A DNA stretch of 64,000 bases from Toxoplasma gondii ME49. Lineage: Eukaryota; Apicomplexa; Conoidasida; Eucoccidiorida; Sarcocystidae. Below, one piece after another: positions 33,733-46,112 of the stretch (position 1 is the stretch's first letter; each line of letters opens with the position of its first letter). A model generated the notes under the pieces. It was not told the origin of the DNA. It did no database searches and saw only the letters and a program-made list of their open reading frames with translations. The position numbers were made by a program, and so were the translations under genes. Location of the stretch: assembly GCF_000006565.2 (NCBI RefSeq), contig NC_031471.1, positions 1,178,001 through 1,242,000 of the forward strand, written 5' to 3'.

Positions 33733-36700
33733 TCAGAGTGTGACCTGGATCGCGGGATGGATCTCCGGTTTCACAAAGTCTGAGATAACCGCGGCAATAA
33801 CTTTTGCCAGTTCCGCCACGCCCTGCTCTGGGTCAGTTGAGCTGGTCTCTGCATAGTATTTCAGCTTCGGTTCAGTCCCACTGCCTCGAAGTGTAACGAC
33901 AGCTCCGTTGTCCAAGTACACCGTCAGCATCTCACAGTTTGACGGGAAACTGCACTGTTCCTCGCTGTCGTAGCCGCGGCCAACATCTCGGATTCGGCGA
34001 ATCGTGAACGGTCCCAACTGTTTTGGGTAGTTTCCCCCGTTTGCAAAATCCTTAAAAAGTCCTTGGATCAATCGCGGGTCTGGGCAGATGAAATACGAAT
34101 TTCGCGTTACAAAATAGCCGTACCGCTTGCGCAAAGACATTAAAAAGTCCATCACCGTTTGGCCTCTCGAGTAGAGGTCGATCGCCATCTGCATCCACAC
34201 CGCTGCTGCACTCACGCCGTCTTTGTCCCGTACTCTTTGGCTCAGAGCATAACCCAAGGCCTCTTCGTACACAAACACCGGTATCAGGCCTTCCGCCTCC
34301 ATTTCAATTGCCTTGTTCTCCATCCACTTGAATCCCGTCATTGTCTCGGCAAATGTGCAGCCGTTTTCCTGGAAATGTAATCGAATGTTACCAGCCAAAT
34401 GAATAATACCTCCAGCGAAACCAGCATCCTTCCACGAAACCTCACTTCACAGGCAGAAACATAGCGTATCTCCTCGAATCACTCATGCCCACACCTCGTT
34501 GAATCCAGTTGTGCAAAACAAAACGTTTGATATTTAAGTTACTCCGGTTATGGAATACAGACTACCAAGTTCTTTACAATTGTTGCGCACCAGCACTTCA
34601 AAACAAACTGTTCAAAGCAATTATACACAGTTATTTATGCACTCTTTTTGGGGAGTAGCCAACAAGATTTAGTTGTTCGAGAACAACCTCCCAGTAATTC
34701 TGGATAACGTTTGTCCCCCGTTCTCTAAAATTACCATTCATCTACAGCTATGGTATCTGTTGTGTTTAAATAGCAGTCGGCACCGAACAACTTCAGCATG
34801 ATTCGAAAACACAAAATTCACTGGTTGTCCAAAGCTACGAAGCTCTGCAGTGGCGGCGGACGTCACTACCTGAGGTTCCAGCGCGGGTCCCAGCAACATT
34901 GCCTTGAGAAACAGTCGCTCACCTTGGCAATCTTTTGAAGCATCCGCGAAGAGACAGCAGAACAGATGAGTGCCATCTTCGATTTGGAGATTCCCTGACC
35001 TTCTCTCAGTTTTATTGCATACGCCCCCAGGATAGCTCCCAGCTCGTCTCCCGTAAACTGGTACCAGCGACCGCTGAAAAACACAGGTGGCAGAAATATT
35101 ACACACTATGATACAGATGCTTACGCACACACGAGGAGGATACAGAGAGATATGTGTGCCGTCCTCGCCGACAATGGTTCACAGGGAATCCAAAACTGGC
35201 ATTCACGACGACGGAACGAAGCGAAGCATTCGCAACCAGCAGCTAGACCTACGAATTCAGTGGCATCCGCAACCGAATTCGCATTTCTCCGAGAGTCGTC
35301 CACAAAAGCGGTTGAGTTATCCCGCTGCCAAGCCCACGGTACAGATCTGGCCAAGAAAAGAGCACATCGTTCCATCGCATACACATGAACCTGTCTTTCA
35401 GGGCTCCCATACCGTCATCCGGAAGCGTTCTCCTGACTCATGCTATACCGGCACACCACATCTGTGTCACCCTGTCACCCCTCAACAGGGGAGACTCATT
35501 CTCGACTCCTCAGGGCTCTCCACACATCAGTACGTCTTTTTTGTTGTGTTTGGTGAAACCACATGCTTACTCGCATTTCTCAGCTGCGGCAAAGCGATCT
35601 GCATCTGGGTCGTTGGCAATGACCAGAGTAAGACCGTGGCTGTCGGCCTCCTGGAACGCTAAATCGAGCGCACCCTTCTCTTCCGGATTCGGGAAGGCTA
35701 CAGTGGGGAACTCAGGGTCCGGAGTACACTGAGCATCCACTACGCACGCAAACACAGGGAAGAGAACCACGCCAACAGCACAGAAGTTAGGCAAGAGAGG
35801 CTGATCATACATACACGGTTGAGAAGTCAGGTTGTGATGGAACTGAGCTATGCATTCTTGGATATTCAACTCGTCAGCGCGCCCTCGTTGGCCATAACAG
35901 AGAACACAAGAACCGCGCAAAACCAACAGCATCAAACTCGTGGGCATGTCGTTTGCGACTCTGGAATAACGTTTTTGCTCACCGCGGGCGAGCCTAGGAA
36001 ATAAGGAAATAAAGTCACAAACGAATACTTCTTCGCAGACCCACTACCAAAGAGCAACGGAGTTCCCTTTGCTACAATTACGTGTCGTCCTCGCTTCGAG
36101 GCCCGCCTTACCTGTGAGGAGGTTATCGTTGAAACCAAACGCCGCAAGCATCTTCTTGACCATCGGCGTTCCAACGCCGTGCATGGCAGTGTACATGAAC
36201 TTCAAGTCACTTCCTTGCTGTTCCGCAACGCAGAGGTCTGCCGCAATGTCCTTGATATAAGCGTCAACGTACGTGTTCAGTGGATCCTCCAAGAGAGAAC
36301 TGTTCGCGGCCTTCTCCGTCAGCATCCCGGTTTTGCTGTCAAAATACTCATCCACGTCGCTCCAGAAATCCTGAACACCCGACATTGTGGAAGCACCGTG
36401 TCACAAGGCACAGATGCTATAATTGCTAGCAACCGGTTTTCAAACAGCACAGCGTCAGGAGCGTGAGGCCACTACGGAAGAAACACCGGGACTGCAATCC
36501 CGAAAATGGACGAACCACGGAAGCCCCTCGTCTTCTTCTTTGTCCACCTCTGTGTGCCTCAAAGTCGCAAGCATAAACTGGCTCTCTGTTGCCACTTCCG
36601 CTGTCGACTCGAAACAAGTCGGAAAACCCATTCCTTCTTTTTTTGGACGATACGAATGCATGTGAAGAGTGCACCACTAAGTGGCATCAGATTCTGTAAA

Positions 36701-38840
36701 ACGAGCGAGCAAATGTCATACTAGAAACCGAGACAGCAGCGGTCGTTAACTTCAATTGGCAACCAGGACACCACTGCAGATACTCCGTCACAGAAACCGC
36801 AGTCCGCGACAGCCGGCCTTACTTTGGCCAGTTTCACTTTACAAAGAAAAAACGTTACAAGGCTGCGGAACACCGCTCCTTACTCAAAATTCTATTCAAG
36901 CCCACGAACACTCAGCAAACAAGCTGTCCAAGCACACAGATGTGCGCTCGCCATTCAGTTGCACGGAGCATGCAAGTTCCATTTATGGATCCATACACAT
37001 GTCCATGCGTGCATGCAGCAATGCCGCCTTCAGGGCGCGGCGAAACCGACAAGAGCCTAAAGGTGCCGGCCTGTCTGCTACCCTTGAGGAACGCGCAACA
37101 TTTATTGTCGACAGGATCACCACCTTTGGGTCTGACGCTTACGAGATTGCTGTTGATGAAGGCGGAGATCTCGCTGTCCATAGGTGGGATGATCTGTGCG
37201 CCGTTCGCCGCATACACCTTGTAGCCGTTGTCAGCCTTGGGGTTGTGAGATGCTGTAATCATAATGCCCGCGATACAGTTCGCGGCCACAACCGTGTAGG
37301 GCACCATGGGCGTGTGCACGATGTCACTGAAGAGTTGCACGCGAAAGCCTTTGCTCAAAAACACCGCAGCCGTCAGCTGAGCGAACCTGAGCAGCAAGAA
37401 AATTTGCAAGAAATGTCTAGGTAACGGTAACCACTCTGGACGAGATTTTCCCTACAGAGTGTGCGCCGATGTGACAGTTGTTCTGGCGTAAAGACAGGAA
37501 ATTGTGAAGACAAGGGCACAAGAAACCAGGCTCATCGAAGCCAGAGACACGCTTGTATCGTCGATCAGTTTGGCGCGGCGCCTTCGCTTGTGCCTTCTAA
37601 TGCTAAGGTACGAGTGCGTATAACCACTCACGCGCATGCGCGTGCACGTCGATACATACGGACATTCATCACGACAGTCGCCTACGGAGGGGGCTGAAGG
37701 CGAGACTGCGATGATGCGTGAACGAAGCAAAACAGCAGGCAATTTGCTTACCTTCTTGAGTTATGTCTCGCATCGAAGCCAATCACAACGCCACGATCTT
37801 TGCCGTCCTCTCCAAAGACATCTACGAGGAAGGCGCAATATCCCTGAAGAGAGAAGGTAATAACCAGCGTTTTACGGGAATTGAGGGAAAGCGAAGACAC
37901 AGAAACGAGTTGCAATAGAGTGGACACACGCACGATGACGGGGTTGCTGGAGCTCCGACAAAACACCGTCGGAGCAGCCCTCATCGCCGATGTACGTTTC
38001 CAGTGTATACGCTCACCACACCGTAAACTCTGGTAGCTTTTTCTTGCTCTTCGTCTCTTGAACTCCTAGACAGCTTAACTACGAGACATGTACATGGGCG
38101 TGTACGCAAGTACCGAAGCAACTGTTTAGAACTTCGTGTATATCTGTGCGTTCATGCGTTCCCTTTCTTTGTGACATTGACGCCACAGAAAAAATCGAAT
38201 TGCCACTGCTGAACTCACCTGGGTAGTTTGTTGGATAGTCACGTCGTTCATTCTGCTGAACCCGGCTCCCATTCGTCCTCGTAAACCCGCCTGCATGCAA
38301 TGAAAAGGCCAAACTGTCACCCGAGACACATTATCTACAAAAATGCATGTCAAACAGGTTTCATATTTTGTGTGAACCGATTTGGAATCGCAACGTCGAG
38401 CCTGACCTCGCCAAGGCTTCTTTTCCGGGCACCTGTTCATCGCTCTCTACCACACACCGGAAGGAACTCAGCATTGTGACTACTTACGTAAGCACCTAGG
38501 CATCGAATGTTAATTCCGCAGATCTACCGCCCGCCCTTGTGCACGCGTCTTCAGTACATGATTGCGGGGGTCGACAGCAAAGTTCAGGGGTCGCATTGAT
38601 GGTTTTGTCTGTACGACGGCTTCTGTTGTTGCTTTCTGTGTCTACGAGGAAGCGGAGGACGGGGCTTACCGTTCCGAATTCTAGGCGGGCGAGGAAGAGC
38701 TTCGCAAGTTCATCTTCGGTCAAATTTTTGAGCAGCTCCAGGGTTTCTTTCTGGGTTTCTTCTCTCCGGTCGACCGAACGCCAGAAGTTGACGGCGGCCT
38801 CCAATGCACCGTTTACAAACTTTCTGTTTGCGACAGACAT
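33733..38840 (-). CDS. PGM2: Phosphoglucomutase/phosphopentomutase, PGM2 type, 8 exons
   Basis: Alpha-D-phosphohexomutase superfamily enzyme moving phosphate between C1 and C6 of glucose (or C1 and C5 of pentoses) through a phosphoserine; cytosolic, no leader seen. Exons on the minus strand: 38840-38670, 38290-38219, 37843-37752, 37386-37143, 36370-36112, 35739-35571, 35073-34923, 34368-33733; every junction keeps phase and gives 597 residues, the usual length. All four family motifs are intact: catalytic loop TASHNP (156-161, Ser158), Mg-binding DPDADR (323-328), sugar-binding YEEALGY (about 420-426), phosphate-binding RGSGTEPK (547-554). TMTGFKWM and [17 protein letters not shown] match the PGM2 branch better than parafusin-type PGM1. 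ATG 38840 starts just before the conserved N-terminal helix; an ATG 32 codons upstream would add a Cys/Arg/Pro-rich piece without family support. T. gondii has a second PGM (parafusin-related PRP1) elsewhere. Confidence 0.93.
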
Positions 38841-39099
38841 CTTCGCTTGTGAGGGAACCGGACCGGGAAGTGGGACACAACGGCCGAGAATGCGGTACCA
38901 AGGACGACAGAAATATCGACACGCTCGTTGGAACACAGCAGGAGAAAATCACGCAAGGAACAGGAGAACGAGAGGCAATGAAAAAGAAAACTGGCGCCGT
39001 CTAAGGCACAAAAGTTCATGCTAGAAACAAGAGAGATGCGCACACCGTGCGGCGAGTTTTCTCGCTTGCTCTGTGACGTTTTCTCACGATGGCGGCATC

Positions 39100-39109
39100 G
39101 AGACGTCTC
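39100..39109. promoter_or_regulatory. Palindromic GAGACG/CGTCTC pair upstream of PGM2
   Basis: GAGACGTCTC fuses two GAGACG words in opposite orientation. The (A/T)GAGACG word was described as an orientation-independent selector element in T. gondii promoters. Its place 260 bp upstream of the PGM2 ATG, in a stretch with no competing gene, suits a core promoter element. Function is inferred. Confidence 0.4.
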
Positions 39110-39728
39110 ACAGACTGCGCAACTGCGAGAAAAGAGTTGAGAAATTGCTCATCGTTTGGAGGACATCCTCTCGATTTTTCCTCAGTAGCGTGGAAAAGAA
39201 AAGGGTCACAAAAGCTATAGTTTGTGTACCATTTTCAAATATGCGTCGTGCACGGGTGTTCCGGGCCGCTTGATGCTAAGGCGGGCCGTCCACCGTCTAC
39301 GTGACATTGAAGGTGTAGTAGAACAACAATCGTTCTCCTCGCTCTTGCACCTTGTCTTCGCACAGAACATTGTTTGAGTAGGAGAAAAACGAACTCGAGA
39401 AGCGTTTGCACGACTTGCGTAGCTCATCGCCATCATGTTCCTGTACATACTCGTGTCACGGAGCGCAGTCGAGGGCGTCTGACCAGAATCTACATAGGAC
39501 AAGGCTGGCCTGGCGGACACACCTGGAAGAGTTTGGAGAGAAAAAAAATACGTTACTCTCATCCTTTTGTTAGTTGAACACCAGCCAAGTTCAAAAGAAG
39601 CTCGCATTTCGATATGCTATATGGGACGCCTGTGCTACACATATTGCAAACGTAGTATGTGCATGTATTACCGCAACTACATGTGCACGTAGTAAACGGC
39701 TCAACAGCGTCGGTGAATTCAAAGAAAT

Positions 39729-39752
39729 ACTCTCACGCTTCAACGTGAGAGT
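39729..39752. other. Perfect 9-bp inverted repeat with a 6-nt loop
   Basis: ACTCTCACG, loop CTTCAA, CGTGAGAGT. The arms are exact reverse complements and would form a stable hairpin in RNA or DNA. It lies in the intergenic region about 1.6 kb past the SFT2-like stop and 0.9 kb above the PGM2 ATG, so it belongs to neither coding region. No U-tract follows and terminator logic does not apply in this eukaryote. Confidence 0.5.
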
Positions 39753-41348
39753 GGGTTAACTGATTCCGTTAGCCGTCAAGAAAAGCCCACCCCTAACTCC
39801 GGGTGTATCTCTACACGGGCGGACACGTAGTTAATACACTCGTACAACTGCTCTTCTAGCGATTTCAGAAAATATTGCTGTCTCTCCTCAAATTCGACCA
39901 AGGAGCGCTATGTATTTCCAGGTCGTTCGTCACATACAGTTTTAAAGCTTTCTCTTCAGTTTTCCATAGTAAGAGGCCGATGCATTTCCCGGGAAACTGA
40001 GAGAATTCGGTTGTGCGTTGCTGTTGTGGTAGCATAAGGGTGTCTAAAGTGAACAGTTTCAGAAGCCTGTATTCTCTATCCTCTGGGTCAGACAGTCCGG
40101 TTTGCCAAGGACGGCGCATGGTACTAGAAGCCCTATCGAGACCCGAAACGGAATCTTCAGTGGACAGCATTTGGACACAAGATGATACCTGAAAATACTG
40201 AGGCCACTGCCGAGGCTACTTGAAACACGCGTACTCGCCACACACAAGCACGAGCCTTGCCACTCGCACACCAACCAGTACCCCGCATGCACACGCATAT
40301 TCTACATATATACGTAGGCGTAAGTGCACGAACTGGTATACAGACCGTAGCAACCCACATATCAGAGAGACCAGTCCGGTTCCCGCACTGGGCGTTCGAA
40401 AGCGTAAGACATTAGTTCGGCAGTAAGGCTGCAAAAAGGAATGGATCGAGTGCGCATGTCTGCCAGCCGGCAACGCGTTTTCACCAACAGAAAACGCCCC
40501 ACAGTTCATTACATCTTTCTGCATACATATGTGTATGTCCTGGCCTAGCGTCCCTGCCCAGAGTTAACTTCTCGAATGTCGTCATATCAATGGCCCAAGT
40601 GGCAAGATTGAAGCAAAGTTCCACGGTTTTCTCAAGACGTACAGGCACGATTCGATGGCAGCTCCATGTACAGAAAAAACGGTATCCTCCTGCAGTATCA
40701 GAAGCTCCCTAGCGTTCACAAAAACTGTAAAAAGGCCAATATGGGTGACCTCTTCAGTAAAAGGGAAAACAGCTTTTGACATGACATCTCCTCCTTCGGA
40801 CAAAGGTGTTTGCGTTTAGATGTCGCCACCAGACAGAGAACCATCGCAGGGGACGCGTGAGAAAAAACATATGCTGATCCCTTCCTCTGCCTCAACAGCT
40901 CGCGCAAAGGTCGGAGCTTTGGGCGTCTCCCTAGCTGCGCGACTACATGTACCACACCATCATTGGGCGCGTGTGCGCAACCGTAAAATGCTCTCCTGGT
41001 CAGCATCTGCGTCCACACGATAGGCAAACGCATGCGTAGACACGCTTACCCATACGCATGCACATGTGTAGTTACAGGAATAGCAGATACGGGTAGAAGT
41101 GAACTCCGAAGTGTGTGTGAAGACAGTGCATTGATATACCGGCCCACAGACATGCTCGTCCGCCGCAAATTCGGAGCTCCGAGTCATGCGTCGTGTCGAT
41201 TACACGATATTGCTCAGGTAAGAACTCCGTTCATGAAAACCGAACGAGTGGTCCCTGAACCATCTGGAGAAGACCCGCAAAACGTGACTCCTTCTGTCTG
41301 AAGAGTTCCTGTATAGAGTGGAAGGCGCTCTTCCAAAACGCGTTGACT

Positions 41349-43132
41349 CTACAAAGGCAACTGAATATCTCTCGCGTCCTTGCAATTGCATGCCTTCCTT
41401 ATCATCTGCCACACAGCTCCCCCAATGAACTTCAGCATGTGTTTTCCACCGGGAATGTACGACACCAAAAACGAGGCGAGAGCCACCATTTGCACGACCG
41501 AGAAAATCAGAGTCAGGACGTAAGACTTCGCCCACAGTGTCGCGTAGAGAGTGAGGACGAGAGACAGGCCATAAGCGACCGTGAAAGGAAGCCTACGAAA
41601 CGACAAACAGGACGCCACACGCATAACGCAGTCATTCAAGAAGCGGGCGGTCGCCGTCCCGCAGCGACGGACTCGCTGTGTCTCAGCTCCGGGAGATGGA
41701 GAATAAGATGGAAGGGAACCGGTGGGGACGATAGCCCACATGAGGGCCAACACAGCCGCACAAGTTATTTGCGAGACTGAGAGGAGACAGGATTGAAAAA
41801 CGAAGTCGTAGCCAGATGTCAACAAACAACTATGATAAAGGGGAACGTCCATAGAGAAACACGGAAAAATGTAAAATACGATCACGAGTTCCTTGCTAAT
41901 ACAAGGAATGCCATACCCAACTGTTCTATGTACTGAGGGACAGCTGTCAGTATTCATCTTCACAAAATCGCAATTCTCTCTTTCGAATATTTTAAGACAG
42001 GGCTGCTCTTCGGACGCCAGATGACGGATCCTACAACGGCCCAGACAGGAGAGCCCAATGGCAGAGCAGTGGAGCACATGCAAGCAACACAGCAAAATAA
42101 GGGATGAAAACCCTCCAAGGTGTTCTCCATTTACCACTAATGCATATGCGAAGTCTGGGTGGAAAGAATAAAGGCGAAAAGAGAGTGTACTCATCCACGC
42201 GGTTCTCTACACACACCTCCACACGCACACAAAAAGGTACGTGCCCCAGCCCCCACCGTATACACACACGCAGGAAAACGCATGCGTGTGAGATACTCAA
42301 AAAGCTTTCGAGATGTGGTTCTTTGGGTTGTGCGAATGGAACTTGAAAAACAGGAGGGCCGCCCGATGGTCCGATGCAGAACAAAACCACGAGTCGACGT
42401 TTGAGGAGGAAATCCTACTCACCTTGCAGTTTCGGAGAGATGCGAGACGAGAGCCTTGACGCCGCGGAGAAAGGCGAGGCTGACCATAAAGCAGACGGAA
42501 CCCATTGTGAAGAGGAGAGCAAACTTGGAGGGAGCGAAGACGAGCAAGGGCAGTGTGAGAAAGGCGAGGCACATGAAGAGCACGCCAACGCCAGCCACGA
42601 GGCCAAAGAGAAGGAGGTGTTGTGTGGAGAGAGGAGAGTCCGAAACGGACTGGGTGGTAGCGGCGACGACGCTGTGAGCGCTGCCGAGAATGCGGTTTGC
42701 TCCGTCTTTGACCGCAGACATGCCCGAAGCCAGCAAACCTTGCTCTTCCTGCACATTGCCGCCGCCATTCTCGCCTGAGAAGCTGCTCCTTCCAGTCGCC
42801 TGAGCGAGCGCTGCAGCGACGTTGTCCATCGACCCCCGCGGAGGCTTAAGGGGATTCCAGCTCTTGTCCCCGAAGGAGCTGAAAGCGGACGAGCTGCGCG
42901 TGGAGGCGAAAGCCGGGTTGCTTCCCTTTGTGTCGAACATCTTCCCGAAAATCGAGTTCTGCAAGCTCGAGGACCCCGACTTCCGCGGCGGCGCACACTC
43001 GGCCGCCGGGTTGCTCGGGTCCAGGGAAATCATCCCGAAGGACTCGCCACTGTTCGTAGCAGGGCCACTCGAGTACGAGGCCGAGCCGTAAAACGAGAGG
43101 TTGTCGCCAAACTCCCCGAAAGGCTGACTCAT
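41349..43132 (-). CDS. SFT2-family vesicle transport membrane protein, 2 exons
   Basis: Small Golgi/endosome membrane protein of the Sft2/Got1 group, which in yeast helps fusion of endosome-derived vesicles with the Golgi. Exons 43132-42423 and 41592-41349 (phase 2 junction) give 317 residues. About 165 N-terminal residues are Ser/Gly/Pro-rich and probably disordered and cytosolic. They are followed by four closely spaced membrane helices at about 172-196, 204-226, 239-257 and 262-284. Family marks are the LLLFGLVAGVG start of helix 1, the TMGSVCFMVSLAFLRG segment, and the SYIPGGKHML loop after helix 4, matching the IPGG of SFT2 proteins. Yeast Sft2 is about 215 residues, so the long N-terminal extension is the unusual part. 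The start at 43132 follows a short leader; an in-frame ATG at 43204 would add 24 hydrophobic/Pro residues and is less likely. Confidence 0.85.
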
Positions 43133-46112
43133 GATCGCGTCTGGAAAGTGAGGAAAGACACAAAGAGCGACGCCAGGGACCCTCAAACAAACCGTTGTAA
43201 ACAAAGGGCTCCTTAACTCTAACTGAGGGGTAAGACTCTGAAGATGCTAACAGCGATAGTAAAAGGGTACAGGCACACTCTAGCCAGGCTGCGGCCAAAC
43301 TCTTCCTACAGGAAAGGGTCGCGCATTGTCCTTAGATGTGCATTCTGTAGGTAGGCATTCAGGAGCGTGGACATAAGCGTCGGGATTACGGGCTGACTTT
43401 TGTGTACACGGACGAATTGCGGTGAGCAGGGAAACGAACAGTTGAGGGGCGACGAAGAGAGGAAAGTTCGAAACAGCTCAGGGATAAGCTACTTTCAGTG
43501 CGGAGAAAATGCAAGTATGCGGACAGAAAAGGAATAGGGAACGAGAGAGTCAGGGGGGTAACGGACAAAGACACAAGACGCCAAGGTACGGATGGCGACG
43601 CGGGAGTCCGCACGGCAGCAAAAAGACGAAAGGACGGGGGAAACTGTCAACCCTCGAATTGAAGAGTTCGGGGAGTTCTCGAGGCCGCGAAAAAATGAGC
43701 AGTTGGCTTCTCCAGTTTCAAAAAATGGCGGCTCGGGTTCTCGCTTTCACACGCTAGAGCAGCGCGGACAGCACGCGGACGACGCAATCGTGAAAACTCG
43801 TAACACGGCGGTAGAAGCGTGGAGCGACGAGAGTCAAGCAAGGAGTGAGCAGACGCATGCTCACGACTTGTTCAAAAGAAAAGCCAAAAGGAAACTCAGA
43901 GAAAATGCAAACAAGGACCGTACTGACCTCCCAAGTCAGAGAGACGCCACGCATGCGCGTGCGTAGCTGACGTGAGAAAAAGCAGAACGCAGCTACTTGA
44001 AAGGACGGCTTATCCGCTGCTGAGATCCTCGTCGACATGCGAGTCTGTTATCATTTTTCAATTTTTCCATTTTTGGTGCCTTTACCGTTTCGACAGAACA
44101 AAAACTGGATACATCCTCGGGGAATGAGTCAACTATTGAGCAGCCTCGACTACTACTTCGGTTACTCTGGGTCGTTGATTGTCCGCGTAGGAAAAATGGC
44201 CAGCAATCCTCGTTGAGGAAAGGGGATATTCGGACAGCGGTGGCGCAATGAAAGAGTCAAAAAACGAGGAAGAGGGAAAGGCTTCGCGAAAAGCTAAATG
44301 TGTGCTCTAAAGCGAAAGGCACCATTCTTTCGTGTAATGCTGGGTTGATAAAGTCACCGGAACTGACGAGGAAGGGCCAAGTCCCGGAAGTCCCGCACAC
44401 GTGAGACCGTTGTGGTTCTTCAGACGGCATCAGAGTGATAGGAGCGTGTCTTTTCTGTACTCTAATGAGAAACATGCAGAGATGGTTTCCTGATAAGACC
44501 AGTGCACGCCAAACGACCAGTGCAGAGGTCCCGACAAAAACAACAATGAGTAGGGCGGCGTGGAAGGATGCAAATCAGAGAAGCGTCAAAGGACGAGAGA
44601 GACACAAGACGTGTTGCAAAAAGTGGAATTGCGGAAACAATCGCACGCCTGCAGCAACGGCAGGCTGAAGACGAGGATCGAGCGATAGATGCGGTGTCAA
44701 GCAGCGGAAAGAGCGTAACCAAGGTCAAGGAATGTTGAGACAGAGTTGAAGATTTTGAGTCATATTCAGCACAAACGCTTCAAAGACGTACAGCAGACAC
44801 ACAAGAATTGATGCCATGAGGTCAAAAGTAATAAAACTGCCTGTTCCGAAGCTCCCGCACAGTTCTGGAAGTAGAGGCTGGCCAGTTGCACATGTTACAC
44901 TTTCCAGTGCTGAAGTTTTGTCAACATAAATGTGTGCATCTGCACGTATATATATTATATTCGTTACGAATAAATAGTTAGACATGTAACTACAGACTGA
45001 AATATATGCATGTGGATCTTATCGTTTTATTCTGCCGCATCGACGGAAAAATTGGATCTGTACAGACAACAGAGTGACTATTCGGTGCTGAGGAACGGAG
45101 AACGCCTCCGTTTACGTCATTGGAGGGCGATCTTTCAACTGTTTTCCGACTAGGGTTTTTCTACAAAAAAAGACTCAGACACGGTGTCGTGAATCGGCAA
45201 AATTCTTTTCTCGATGTCACCTAGTAAACTCGATCTCTGCTTCCGATGAAAGCCAGCAGGAGGAAAAAGCCAGCTGTGCCCCACAGAGACTCACCCCTAA
45301 CGCCGTCCCGATATCGACCGCTCCACCGCTACTGGCGGTACAAATTTGCGCGTACTCAAGTGCATGTACATGATGCATGGCCATACTCCTACACACACAG
45401 TACGCCAATAAACCAGGATACCTGTGATTTGATACAGGTTAAGGTGGACACACTTGTCGGCATCGCAAGACACTGTCTGCGTCGCTAGAACGCTCTCCGC
45501 GGAAAGCAGACAACATGTGAATGTATGCGAAGATATCAAACCACTGTTCCGAAAAGCGTGATTGTTGCTTGGGTGAAAGCTTCACAACGCAACTTTCGCT
45601 TTTACTTCAAGCAAGACGCTGCTCGTCTTTCGGTGCACATCCTGGGCGATCTCACACCGCGTTAACTTGAAACAACACCGGTCACGAGTTCAAAAATCGT
45701 CATTCACAGATGTGATCACATGACGGACTAAAAAACAGGCAACCCCTGTTGTAAACGGAGAAGAGGACTTATCGCCCTTAACAGAATGACAAGTAGTAAG
45801 CATGAAAAGCGCGGCACTACACAGACATTCCGCCGACGTGAGCATACGGCTGTCAGACTTGAAACAAAGGAAGGCCCCGGCCCTGATAAAAGCGTTGCTC
45901 GTTCTCTGTAGAATGACGAGTAGTGAGCGTCCCGTAAAAGGCGAGATAGAGCCATTTAGAAAATGTTTTTCTGAATAAATGTCAAACGCAGCAATGCCGT
46001 CCCGTAAGCCGCTCCGCCAAGAAAAAATGTAGGACACACGTCTGGCCACGATGACTCTCGCGGGCGACTTCAGCAAGTACTTCAGACGCAAATTTCTCCC
46101 CTCCTTCTTCGC
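43133..46112. other. Intergenic region: SFT2-like 5' flank and BCKDK 3' flank
   Basis: No exon could be supported. On the left it should contain the promoter and leader of the SFT2-like gene, including an AGAGACGC/GCATGCGCGTGCG cluster at 43938-43963. On the right is the BCKDK 3' untranslated region, with a 19-nt imperfect direct repeat (AGAATGAC(A/G)AGTAGT(A/G)AGC at 45783-45801 and 45910-45928). Confidence 0.45.
43938..43963. promoter_or_regulatory. Promoter-type cluster upstream of the SFT2-like gene
   Basis: AGAGAGACGC (43938-43947) is followed four bases later by GCATGCGCGTGCG (43951-43963). Both word types, AGAGACG and GCATGC, recur in T. gondii promoters. The cluster is about 810 bp upstream of the ATG at 43132. 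Inferred from sequence only. Confidence 0.35.

Larger units (their letters stand above)
38841..41348. other. Intergenic region: PGM2 5' flank and SFT2-like 3' flank
   Basis: No coding exon could be supported. Proximal to PGM2, GAGACGTCTC at 39100-39109 (260 bp above the ATG) is a palindrome combining two head-to-head GAGACG motifs, a word described in T. gondii promoters. A perfect hairpin lies at 39729-39752 (separate entry). The remainder shows nothing. Confidence 0.5.

Noticed and set aside
34440..34740. AT-richer stretch in the last PGM2 intron suspected as mitochondrial DNA
   Set aside because: No recognisable cob, cox or rRNA segment could be read; composition alone is not enough.
45297..45412. 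Minus-strand frame with SSGGAVDIGTALG and a good donor, a candidate last kinase exon
   Set aside because: Phase does not match the preceding exon and a better, fully phase-consistent pair of exons exists upstream.
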